From contig JAEYPA010000175.1 in assembly GCA_023411225.1 (NCBI GenBank), positions 1 through 15,958 on the forward strand: a stretch of 15,958 nucleotides of DNA, given 5' to 3'. Below, piece by piece: positions 7,781 through 14,778 of this stretch. A model generated the notes under the pieces. The model was not told the origin of the DNA, ran no database searches, and worked only from the letters and a program-made list of their open reading frames with translations. Every line of letters begins with the position of its first letter. The stretch's first letter is position 1. A program made the translations under genes and the position numbers. The DNA comes from Bacillota bacterium. GTDB taxonomy: Bacteria > Bacillota > Clostridia > Lachnospirales > Lachnospiraceae.

Positions 7781-8742
7781 ATACTAATCTCCTCCTTTTG
7801 TTCCCTAATCTGGTCCGCTATAATACTGATTTTCCTTAACCTATGATTAACCCCGGATTTTCCTATTGGTGGGTCAAGTAACTGACCTAACTCCTTTAAA
7901 GAAGCCTCCGGATATTCCAATCGTAACCTAGCTATTTCTTCTAGACCTTCTGTAAGCTTTCCAAACCCAGTCTGATTTTGAATATATAGTATGTCCTCCA
8001 GTTGTTTACTAGAGGCAACCACTGTCTTATTGATATTAGCTGTTTCACAATTAACCTGACGATTGATGGAATTGCGCATTTCTTTTACAATTCGAACATT
8101 TTCAAAATTCATTAGGGCGATATGGGCTTCCATAACATTTAGCGCTTCTACAATCTGAGATCCTTCCTTGATATATACCACATAATACTTTTTACGAAGT
8201 ATTATCTTGACATCAATATCAAACACTTTAAATATAGCCTGTAGTTGTTTTGCCTTAGCATTAGTGGCTACTGCAATCTCAAAATGATACGTCTTAGCAG
8301 GATCACTTATGGATCCTGCAGCTAAAAAAGCTCCTCTCAAAAAAGCTCTCTTGCAACAAGAATTCTGTACAACAAGATTACTCACTACAGATAAATTCTC
8401 TTTTATATCTCCTTCTTCATTGAGCAACTTTGTAGCTTGTAGTACTCTAAGCGAGTCCTGTTTATTCTTTACTGTCAGTAGATATGTCTTATTTCTTTTT
8501 AAGTACTGATTTCTCTTAACAGAAATTTCAGTATTTATATTAAATGTTTTTTTCAATAATGTAAAGTACTTTCTTGCTACAGGAAGAATTTCTGTATGAA
8601 TTTGTATGGTATACTCATCCTTTGGATTAATAGAAATATTACCACATAAGCTTATAATAGCAGCTATCTCAGCAATCTGACAATGTCGTCCTTTACTATA
8701 ATGTTTAGATAATTCTTCCTTTACTTCCTTTGAAAATGACAT
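7777..8742 (-). CDS. whiA: WhiA-family DNA-binding regulator
   Basis: WhiA joins an N-terminal LAGLIDADG homing-endonuclease-like fold, without nuclease activity in studied members, to a C-terminal helix-turn-helix. In Streptomyces it controls sporulation septation. In B. subtilis it affects cell division and chromosome segregation. At 321 aa it is the usual length. Seen: the N-terminus MSFSKEVKEEL typical of the family, the conserved CCKRAFLRGAFLAAGS segment in the middle, and a C-terminal helix-turn-helix with LKELGQLLDPPIGKSGVNHR near 282-301. GAGGGG precedes the ATG by about 7 bases. It starts 11 bases after rapZ and overlaps crh, so the three are one operon. Confidence 0.96.
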   Translation of the reverse strand: MSFSKEVKEELSKHYSKGRHCQIAEIAAIISLCGNISINPKDEYTIQIHTEILPVARKYFTLLKKTFNINTEISVKRNQYLKRNKTYLLTVKNKQDSLRVLQATKLLNEEGDIKENLSVVSNLVVQNSCCKRAFLRGAFLAAGSISDPAKTYHFEIAVATNAKAKQLQAIFKVFDIDVKIILRKKYYVVYIKEGSQIVEALNVMEAHIALMNFENVRIVKEMRNSINRQVNCETANINKTVVASSKQLEDILYIQNQTGFGKLTEGLEEIARLRLEYPEASLKELGQLLDPPIGKSGVNHRLRKISIIADQIREQKEEISI

Positions 8743-8753
8743 TTTTATCCCCT

Positions 8754-9626
8754 CTATTTCTTCCTTAGCGAATCCTTTTCTATATCCCTATGCTCTACCT
8801 TTACCCCGTATGAAAGCTTAGATAAGCGCTTTGTTATTACATTTGCAAGGGTAACGGAACGATGCTTACCCCCTGTACACCCTATCGCAATTACCAAGTG
8901 GTTCTTACCCTCCAAAATATAATTAGGAATTAGAAAATAAATCATATCTTCTAATTTATTTAGAAACTCCTTAGCAGCAGGTGTAGCCATTACATAGCTT
9001 GCCACAGGTTCATCGTTGCCACTCATAGCTTTTAGTTCTGGTATATAGTAGGGGTTCGGAAGAAATCGAACATCAAAAACCAGGTCACTATCTGCAGGAA
9101 TCCCATACTTGAATCCAAAGGAAAGAACTGTAATAAAGAAATTACCATAAGTCTCATTACTGAGAAAAATTTTATCTATCTCTCCTTTTAGCTCACGAAT
9201 TAAAAGCATACTAGTATCTATAATATAATTGGCTTGTTTCTTTAAAAAAGCCAGTTTTTCTCGTTCCAACTCAATTCCCTTATCCACTCTTCCTTCTCTT
9301 GCAAGAGGGTGGGTACGTCTTGTTTCTTTATATCGTTTCATAAGAACATCTGTGTTAGCATCTAAAAAAAGTATTTCATATTTGATATTGGATTCTGTCA
9401 GCTCATCTAGAATTCCTTCCAGACTATCCAGATTCTGTCCACTTCGGATATCAACTCCTAATGCTACCTTATCTATCTTGGCAGAACTCTCTACTGTCAG
9501 TTGAGCAAACTTCAATATAAGCTGGATAGGAAGATTATCTACACAAAAATACCCCATATCCTCTAACATCTTTAGCACTGAGCTTTTGCCTGCTCCAGAC
9601 ATGCCAGTTACCATAATAAACCTCAT
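8754..9626 (-). CDS. rapZ: RapZ/YvcJ-family nucleotide-binding protein
   Basis: This is a P-loop NTPase of the RapZ (YvcJ, formerly UPF0042) family. In E. coli it is an RNA adaptor that senses glucosamine-6-phosphate and directs GlmZ decay. In B. subtilis YvcJ binds and hydrolyses nucleotides and is linked to competence, and the small-RNA role is not established in clostridia. About 290 aa is standard. Seen: Walker A GMSGAGKS at 8-15, FDVRFLPNP in the second half, and the family hallmark GCTGGKHRSV at 249-258 in the C-terminal domain. Start: an in-frame ATG at 9632 is possible. I prefer 9626 because MRFIMVTGMSGAGKS fits the family and AGG sits 6 bases before it. murB ends about 35 bases upstream. 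Link to wall-sugar supply: it sits beside murB. Confidence 0.95.
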   Translation of the reverse strand: MRFIMVTGMSGAGKSSVLKMLEDMGYFCVDNLPIQLILKFAQLTVESSAKIDKVALGVDIRSGQNLDSLEGILDELTESNIKYEILFLDANTDVLMKRYKETRRTHPLAREGRVDKGIELEREKLAFLKKQANYIIDTSMLLIRELKGEIDKIFLSNETYGNFFITVLSFGFKYGIPADSDLVFDVRFLPNPYYIPELKAMSGNDEPVASYVMATPAAKEFLNKLEDMIYFLIPNYILEGKNHLVIAIGCTGGKHRSVTLANVITKRLSKLSYGVKVEHRDIEKDSLRKK

Positions 9627-9662
9627 AAGCATCCTATCCTTTCATAAAGTACAACCAGTGCA

Positions 9663-10601
9663 TTATACTTCCTTAGAAAATTGTCCTATCATCCGAACCT
9701 CTGGCTCCAGATTGACTCCAAACTGTTCGAATACTCTTCGCTGCACCTCATCAATCAGCGTCAGCACTTCACTGGCAGTTCCTCTACCCAGGTTAATGAC
9801 AAAACCACAGTGCTTATCGGAAATCATAATATCCCCAACCTTAAAACCTCTTAATCCACTATCCATAATCAACTTTCCGGCATAATAACCTTCTGGACGT
9901 TTAAAGGTACTTCCAGCACTGGCATATTCCAATGGTTGCTTTTCTCGTCTTCTGACTGTAAAATCATCAATCTTTGTCTTAATCTCTGTAGGGTCTCCTG
10001 TCTCAAATTCAAATACTGCTTCCATGACAACAAAGCCTTTTCTTTGAATAATACTTGTACGATAGCCAAGTTCCAATTCCTCTTTCGAAAGAACCTTTAT
10101 TACTCCCTCTTCATTAATTACGGTGGCACTTACAATATTCTGCCTCATTTCACCACCATAAGCTCCTGCATTCATAGTAATCGCTCCACCAAGGGTTCCA
10201 GGTATCCCGGAAGCATACTCAAATCCAGTTAGTCCATTTTTTGCAATCTTATCAGACAACTTACTAAGAAGAATGCCGGCTCCAGCTGTTACTCTACATT
10301 TACCATCATCTATTTTTTCAAAGGTAACCTGTTCAAAATGGGATCCAACTTGAATAATTACTCCATGAAAGCCATAATCACCAACCAACAGATTACTTCC
10401 ATTGCCAATAATATAAAAAGGAAGGTTATTCTGTTTACAAAATAATATGGTAAGGGATATCTGCTCCGGTGAATTAGGAGTTACAAAATAATCTGCCGGT
10501 CCACCAATACGAAAAGTGGTATGAAGACACATTGGTTCCTCTGCTAAAACGTTTTCCTCGCCTACAATCTCACATAGTTTATCTTTCATTAATCTATCCA
10601 T
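9663..10601 (-). CDS. murB: UDP-N-acetylenolpyruvoylglucosamine reductase
   Basis: This FAD enzyme reduces UDP-GlcNAc-enolpyruvate to UDP-MurNAc with NADPH in the cytosol, the second step of peptidoglycan precursor synthesis. At 312 aa it is the shorter type II form common in Gram-positives. Seen: FAD-binding GNGSN 66-70 and the SGIPGTLGGAITMNAGAYGG stretch at 131-150; GYRTS with R181; the proton donor S231 in SAGSTFKRP; E301 in LEPEVRMIG near the C-terminus. These match E. coli R159, S229 and E325 by motif. AGG lies 7 bases before the ATG at 10601. A second ATG four codons in is also usable. It is the first gene of the murB-rapZ-whiA-crh unit, behind a promoter at 10712-10740. Confidence 0.97.
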   Translation of the reverse strand: MDRLMKDKLCEIVGEENVLAEEPMCLHTTFRIGGPADYFVTPNSPEQISLTILFCKQNNLPFYIIGNGSNLLVGDYGFHGVIIQVGSHFEQVTFEKIDDGKCRVTAGAGILLSKLSDKIAKNGLTGFEYASGIPGTLGGAITMNAGAYGGEMRQNIVSATVINEEGVIKVLSKEELELGYRTSIIQRKGFVVMEAVFEFETGDPTEIKTKIDDFTVRRREKQPLEYASAGSTFKRPEGYYAGKLIMDSGLRGFKVGDIMISDKHCGFVINLGRGTASEVLTLIDEVQRRVFEQFGVNLEPEVRMIGQFSKEV

Positions 10602-10711
10602 ACTTCTACCTGTTTTCCATAAATTCTATAGTGATAGTATATGATACTAACACTTTTAATACTATAATAAATCCGCTTAGTCCGAATTATTTTCATAAGC
10701 ATTTTACTGTT

Positions 10712-10740
10712 ATCATACAATACCTTCTAAGTTAAATCAA
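10712..10740 (-). promoter_or_regulatory. candidate sigma-A promoter for murB-rapZ-whiA-crh
   Basis: Minus-strand TTGATT (10735-10740, 4/6) and TATGAT (10712-10717, 5/6) are spaced by 17 bases. The -35 box begins right after the T-run of the preceding terminator. The leader to the murB ATG would be about 100 bases. The rest of the gap (10602-10711) is AT-rich, with one small palindrome at 10635-10649 and nothing I can name. Confidence 0.5.
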
Positions 10741-10748
10741 TATAAAAA

Positions 10749-10791
10749 CTGCTGTATGGCAAGTTCATATGATAATCATGACATACAACAG
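10749..10791 (-). terminator. intrinsic terminator after the ROK glucokinase gene
   Basis: On the minus strand CTGTTGTATG pairs with CATACAGCAG (10 pairs, one G-U), extended by a G-T pair and AAA/TTT at the base. It is followed by TTTTTATA. The loop of about 23 bases holds a small ATGAT/ATCAT palindrome. It begins 28 bases after the glucokinase stop codon. Confidence 0.8.
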
Positions 10792-10819
10792 CTTTCTTTC
10801 TATTTATTCCATTCCCTGT

Positions 10820-11755
10820 TTATTCCATTACCATGCGGGCAGATCCGTAGATGCCAGCATCATTTCCCAATGTTGCCAGGCAAAAGTGCTTATCTTTCAA
10901 TGCAAACATAACTTTATCATTATAATTCTTCTTAATCACATCCAATAATATGGTTCCTGCTTTAGACACCCCGCCTCCAATAACAAATGCTTCTGGATCC
11001 ATGATTTGAGCAATATGAGAGCAGGCAAGTCCCAGGTTACGTCCCAAATCCTCCACTAATTCCATAGCAAGTTGATCTCCCTGTTTCGCATAATCAAAGA
11101 TATCCTTTGCGGTTAATGGCTCCAATTCTCTAAGTGGAGACGGTGTCGTAACGCGAACAAAAGCTCGCTTTGCTTCCTTTACAATTCCTTTTGCAGAAGC
11201 ATATTGTTCAAGACATCCTTGCTTTCCACAGCCACAGGTATCCGATTCATCTAGGCGAATAACCAGATGACCAATCTCTCCTGCAGCACCCATGGAACCC
11301 GTAAGAATCCTTCCATTCAGAATTACCCCTCCGCCAACACCTGTTCCAAGTGTTATCATAACAAGGCTCTTAAAACCTTCTCCACCGCCCTTCCACATCT
11401 CTCCTAATGCCGCAACATTGGCATCATTACCAACCTTGACATTATTGATTCCGGTTAAGCGAATAACTTCTTCCGCTACGTTAAATACACCCCAACCTAG
11501 ATTGGCACATTTTAAAACCAATCCATCTTCAGTAACAGGTCCTGGTACACCAATACCAATTCCTTCAATTTCCTTTTTTGATATACGGAGTTCCTCAAAT
11601 TTAGCTAACACAGTATCCGCTATATCTCCCAGAATAAATTCTCCTCTATTTTCCTTACGGGTTGGAATCTCCCACTTGTCTATTAAATCACCATTAACTG
11701 TGAATATTCCCAACTTTACTGTGGTCCCTCCAACATCAACTCCCACGTAATACAT
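10820..11755 (-). CDS. glk: ROK-family glucokinase
   Basis: This is a ROK (repressor, ORF, kinase) sugar kinase, most likely glucokinase making glucose-6-phosphate from ATP and free glucose. At 311 aa with no N-terminal helix-turn-helix it is a kinase and not a ROK repressor. Seen: phosphate loop DVGGTTVKLG at 7-16, catalytic D111 in GNDANVAALGE, GTGVGGG at 137-143, and the ROK zinc/sugar site with E160 and H163 in EIGHL followed by C174, C176 and C181 in CGCGKQGCLEQ. AGGAGG sits 8 bases before the ATG. It follows hprK by 30 bases and is closed by a terminator, giving an hprK-glk unit. Glucose entering without the PTS would be trapped here. Specificity for glucose over mannose, fructose or allose is inferred. 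Confidence 0.9.
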   Translation of the reverse strand: MYYVGVDVGGTTVKLGIFTVNGDLIDKWEIPTRKENRGEFILGDIADTVLAKFEELRISKKEIEGIGIGVPGPVTEDGLVLKCANLGWGVFNVAEEVIRLTGINNVKVGNDANVAALGEMWKGGGEGFKSLVMITLGTGVGGGVILNGRILTGSMGAAGEIGHLVIRLDESDTCGCGKQGCLEQYASAKGIVKEAKRAFVRVTTPSPLRELEPLTAKDIFDYAKQGDQLAMELVEDLGRNLGLACSHIAQIMDPEAFVIGGGVSKAGTILLDVIKKNYNDKVMFALKDKHFCLATLGNDAGIYGSARMVME

Positions 11756-11785
11756 AGATGTATCCTCCTAATATGTTTAATTGCT

Positions 11786-12709
11786 CTATTTTTTCATAAG
11801 ATTACTTGTTACGCGATTATATAGCTCTCTTGCTGCATTGTACCCCATCTTTTTCTGACGGTAATTGACAGCTGCTGACTCACAAATTATAGCCAGATTA
11901 CGACCAGGTCGAATCGGTATAGAATGGCATACTACTTTGTTTCCTAAAAATTCTGTATACTGCTCTTCCAAACCTAGTCGGTCATATTCTGCGGATTTAT
12001 TCCATTCCTCTAATTTGATTACCAAGTCTATGGACTGAGTATTCTTTACACTTTCCACACCAAATAGCGTTTTTACATCTATGACGCCAATACCTCGTAG
12101 CTCAATGAAATGTCTCGTAACATCAGGAGCAGAGCCAATTAAAGTATCATCACTTACCTTCCGAATCTCCACTACATCATCAGATACCAGGCGATGTCCT
12201 CTCTTAATCAGCTCCAAGGCAGCTTCACTCTTACCAATTCCACTTTCTCCCATAATCATAACGCCTTCACCATAAACATCCACCAATACTCCATGAATAG
12301 ATATCATTGGTGCTAATTCTACATTCAACCAACGGATTACCTCTGCCATAAACGAAGAAGTAGAACGTTGTGTCCTTAAAATAGGAATGTTATATTTTTT
12401 AGCGAGTTCAATATAGTCTTCATCTACATCAAGTCCTCGACAAAATACGATACATGGAATCTGATATTCAAAAATTCTGCTTAATGTCTTTACTCCGTGA
12501 TCCTGGGACATCTTCTGCATATAGGTATGCTCTACATTACCAATAACTTGAATGCGATTAGAATCAAAATAATCAAAGAAACCTGCCAACTGAAGAGCTG
12601 GACGATTCACATCTGTCTGTGTAATCTGAATTTTATCGGTATCGATATCTGGTGTACAATTCTCAAGGTTCATTTTCTCTATAAGTTTTGCTAATGCCAC
12701 TGAGTACAT
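11786..12709 (-). CDS. hprK: HPr kinase/phosphorylase
   Basis: This bifunctional hexameric enzyme phosphorylates Ser46 of HPr and Crh when fructose-1,6-bisphosphate and ATP are high. It removes the phosphate when inorganic phosphate is high, so it sets carbon catabolite repression. At 307 aa it is full length. Seen: an N-terminal domain (about 1-130), conserved H139 in SIHGVLVDVYG, Walker A GESGIGKS at 154-161, SDD at 176-178, and the signature IELRGIGVIDVKTLFG near 202-217 with E203. An arginine-rich IPIRPGRN follows near 265. AAAGG lies 9 bases before the ATG. It has its own promoter and shares a transcript with glk. Its likely substrate, the Crh-like protein, is encoded in the next unit. 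Confidence 0.97.
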   Translation of the reverse strand: MYSVALAKLIEKMNLENCTPDIDTDKIQITQTDVNRPALQLAGFFDYFDSNRIQVIGNVEHTYMQKMSQDHGVKTLSRIFEYQIPCIVFCRGLDVDEDYIELAKKYNIPILRTQRSTSSFMAEVIRWLNVELAPMISIHGVLVDVYGEGVMIMGESGIGKSEAALELIKRGHRLVSDDVVEIRKVSDDTLIGSAPDVTRHFIELRGIGVIDVKTLFGVESVKNTQSIDLVIKLEEWNKSAEYDRLGLEEQYTEFLGNKVVCHSIPIRPGRNLAIICESAAVNYRQKKMGYNAARELYNRVTSNLMKK

Positions 12710-12773
12710 ATTATCCGACCTTTCTATTTAAAGAATTTATTTCTTTTTAAATCAAGCTACAAAACATATGATA

Positions 12774-12802
12774 ATTCTACCATATTTCTAAATTAGTCGC
12801 AA
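12774..12802 (-). promoter_or_regulatory. extended -10 sigma-A promoter for hprK-glk
   Basis: Minus-strand TTGCGA (12797-12802, 4/6) and TAGAAT (12774-12779, 5/6) are spaced by 17 bases. TGG directly precedes the -10 box, matching the TGn extension. The predicted start near 12767 gives a leader of about 58 bases before hprK. It lies wholly in the 116-base gap after uvrC. I see no cre-like palindrome in the gap. Confidence 0.65.
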
Positions 12803-12825
12803 TGTAATTAGGCACGAATTACTGA

Positions 12826-14682
12826 TTAGTGAAAGAAATTGTATACCTGTTCTGCGCTTTTCTGATTCATACTAGGCACCTCTTTGAGTTCCTTTAAAGT
12901 GGCCTCCTTAATCTCTTCAATCCCTTTAAAATGCTTCATCAAAGCTTTTCTTCTAGAAGGACCAATCCCTTTTATATCATCTAAGACTGAATGTACCTGG
13001 GTTTTAGAACGAAGACTCCTGTGATATTCAATGGCAAATCGATGTGTCTCATCCTGAATTCTGGTAATCAACTTAAAGGCCTCACTTCTCTGGTCGATTG
13101 GAAGTTCTTTATTATTATAGTACAAACCTCTCGTTCTATGGTTATCATCCTTAACCATACCACAAACAGGAATGCTGATATGAAGTTCCTCCATCACCTT
13201 TAAAGCTATGTTTACCTGACCTTTTCCACCATCCATTAAAATTAGGTCTGGGAATCTGGTGAAGCTACCACTATCCAAGGAAATAGATTTCTCTGTCAAC
13301 TCTTTTGTTTCCTCAATCCCATGGGTAAATCGTCTTGTGAGGACTTCTTGCATACAGGCATAATCATCAGCACCCTTCACCCATTTTATTTTGAATTTAC
13401 GATAATCATTACGCTTTGGCTTTCCTGCCTCAAAGACTACCATAGAACCTACATTCTCAAAACCATTTGTATTGGAGATATCAAAGGATTCCATACGATT
13501 TAACTCCCCTATTCCAAGTATGTCTGCGATCTCTTTTACTGCACCTATTGTTTTCTTCTCTTCTCTTGCAATACGCTCTGAATCCTGCTGTAGTACCAGA
13601 GATGCATTTTTTGCTGCCAGCTCCACCAACCTCTCTTTATCTCCCTTTTGAGGTATCCGGATATAGACTTTCTGGCCTCTCTTAGTAGTCAACCACTGCT
13701 CTATTACCTCTTGATCTTCCACTGGTTCCTGTAAAAACAGTTCTTTAGGCACAAATGGTGTACCAGCGTAAAACTGCTTTACAAAGCTTGTCATAACCTC
13801 ACTTCGAGTAATATGCTCCACGCCCGTAAGTCGAAAATGTTCCCGTCCAATCAGCTTTCCACTGCGGATAAAAAACACCTGTACAACCGCCTCATCCATG
13901 GCTCTTGCAAAAGCAATAATATCTCTATCCTCCTGATCCAACGAGGTGATTTTCTGTCTTTGCAGCACGAATTTCACACTGTTAATTAAATCCCGGTACT
14001 CGGCAGCCTCCTCAAATGCAAATTGTGCAGAAGCAGCCTGCATCTTCTCTGTTAACATCTCAATGACAGGTTTAAAGTTTCCGTTTAGCATTTCCATCGC
14101 TTGATTTACATTATTTTTATAATCCTCTTGGCTGATATTTCCCTGGCATGGTGCATCGCACTGCCCAATATGGGCATAGAGACAGGCTCGCTCCTTGCCA
14201 ATATCTCTTGGCAGATTACGATTGCAGGTTCGTAGTTTGAATATTTTACGAAGTAACTCAACCGTATCCTTCACTGCAGTGGCACTGGTATACGGGCCAT
14301 AATACTTGGCCTTATCCTTCCTCATTTCTCTGGCAATCAGTATTCTTGGATACTCCTCCTGAACAGTTACCTTAATAAAAGGATAACTTTTATCATCCTT
14401 AAGCATAGTATTGTATTTTGGTCGGTGTTCTTTAATCAGATTACATTCCAACACAAGTGCTTCCATCTCAGAATCTGTAATAATGTATTCAAAATGGTCG
14501 ATGTGAGACACCATCTGTACAATCTTTGGCGTCAGATTTCGACTGCTTTGAAAATACTGTCTTACCCGGTTCTTTAAGCTTATGGCCTTGCCTACATAGA
14601 TTATTTCATCCTTTTTATCATGCATGATATAAACTCCGGGCTTAGTAGGCAGTTTTTTTAATTCCTCTTCAATATCAAACAT
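12826..14682 (-). CDS. uvrC: UvrABC excinuclease subunit C
   Basis: UvrC makes both incisions around bulky DNA lesions in nucleotide excision repair, after UvrB loading. At 618 aa it is full length. Domains: N-terminal GIY-YIG nuclease (about 13-95; GVYIM 16-20, IYVGKA 28-33, catalytic E76); four cysteines C153, C167, C175 and C179; UVR motif that binds UvrB (about 204-238); RNase H-like nuclease with D401 (FDISN), D484 (LMDGGKGQ) and H547 (ETHRFA); tandem helix-hairpin-helix (about 566-618). GGGAG precedes the ATG by about 8 bases. The gene starts only about 27 bases after a terminator-like hairpin and I see no promoter or DinR/LexA-like box in the gap. Downstream is hprK with its own promoter, and no strong uvrC terminator is visible. 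Confidence 0.97.
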   Translation of the reverse strand: MFDIEEELKKLPTKPGVYIMHDKKDEIIYVGKAISLKNRVRQYFQSSRNLTPKIVQMVSHIDHFEYIITDSEMEALVLECNLIKEHRPKYNTMLKDDKSYPFIKVTVQEEYPRILIAREMRKDKAKYYGPYTSATAVKDTVELLRKIFKLRTCNRNLPRDIGKERACLYAHIGQCDAPCQGNISQEDYKNNVNQAMEMLNGNFKPVIEMLTEKMQAASAQFAFEEAAEYRDLINSVKFVLQRQKITSLDQEDRDIIAFARAMDEAVVQVFFIRSGKLIGREHFRLTGVEHITRSEVMTSFVKQFYAGTPFVPKELFLQEPVEDQEVIEQWLTTKRGQKVYIRIPQKGDKERLVELAAKNASLVLQQDSERIAREEKKTIGAVKEIADILGIGELNRMESFDISNTNGFENVGSMVVFEAGKPKRNDYRKFKIKWVKGADDYACMQEVLTRRFTHGIEETKELTEKSISLDSGSFTRFPDLILMDGGKGQVNIALKVMEELHISIPVCGMVKDDNHRTRGLYYNNKELPIDQRSEAFKLITRIQDETHRFAIEYHRSLRSKTQVHSVLDDIKGIGPSRRKALMKHFKGIEEIKEATLKELKEVPSMNQKSAEQVYNFFH

Positions 14683-14703
14683 ATCATTTATCTCCCTTAT
14701 GTT

Positions 14704-14746
14704 AAAACATGACTAGTAACATTCCATGAGGTCTGCTACTAGTCAT
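14704..14746 (-). terminator. hairpin terminator or attenuator between ftsH and uvrC
   Basis: ATGACTAGTA (14709-14718) and TACTAGTCAT (14737-14746) are perfect complements. On the minus strand the stem extends inward by GCA/TGT to about 13 pairs with one G-U, and the loop is about 12 bases. It is followed by GTTTTAAC, a short T-run. It starts 32 bases after the ftsH stop and ends about 8 bases before the uvrC ribosome site. The stem is not very GC-rich, so partial read-through is likely. Confidence 0.6.
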
Positions 14747-14778
14747 CTCCTGATTTTTGTTTAATATCTATTTCTTTC

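Noticed and set aside
10635..10649. Palindrome TAGTAT-ATG-ATACTA in the murB leader, considered as an operator
   Set aside because: Short and AT-rich in AT-rich DNA, with no second copy elsewhere in the window that I noticed. Chance is a sufficient explanation.
11292..11750. Long plus-strand open frame (152 codons) opposite the glucokinase gene
   Set aside because: It lies wholly antisense to a clear ROK kinase, has proline/serine/threonine-rich composition typical of antisense reading, and has no ribosome site or family motif.
12804..12822. GTAATT/AATTAC hairpin after uvrC, considered as its terminator
   Set aside because: Only six AT-rich pairs with a 7-base loop and no T-run. Too weak to call.
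14705..14749. 14-codon minus-strand frame starting at the hairpin between ftsH and uvrC, considered as a leader peptide
   Set aside because: The GGAG directly abuts the ATG with no spacing, so it cannot be translated efficiently, and the frame is fully explained by the inverted repeat.
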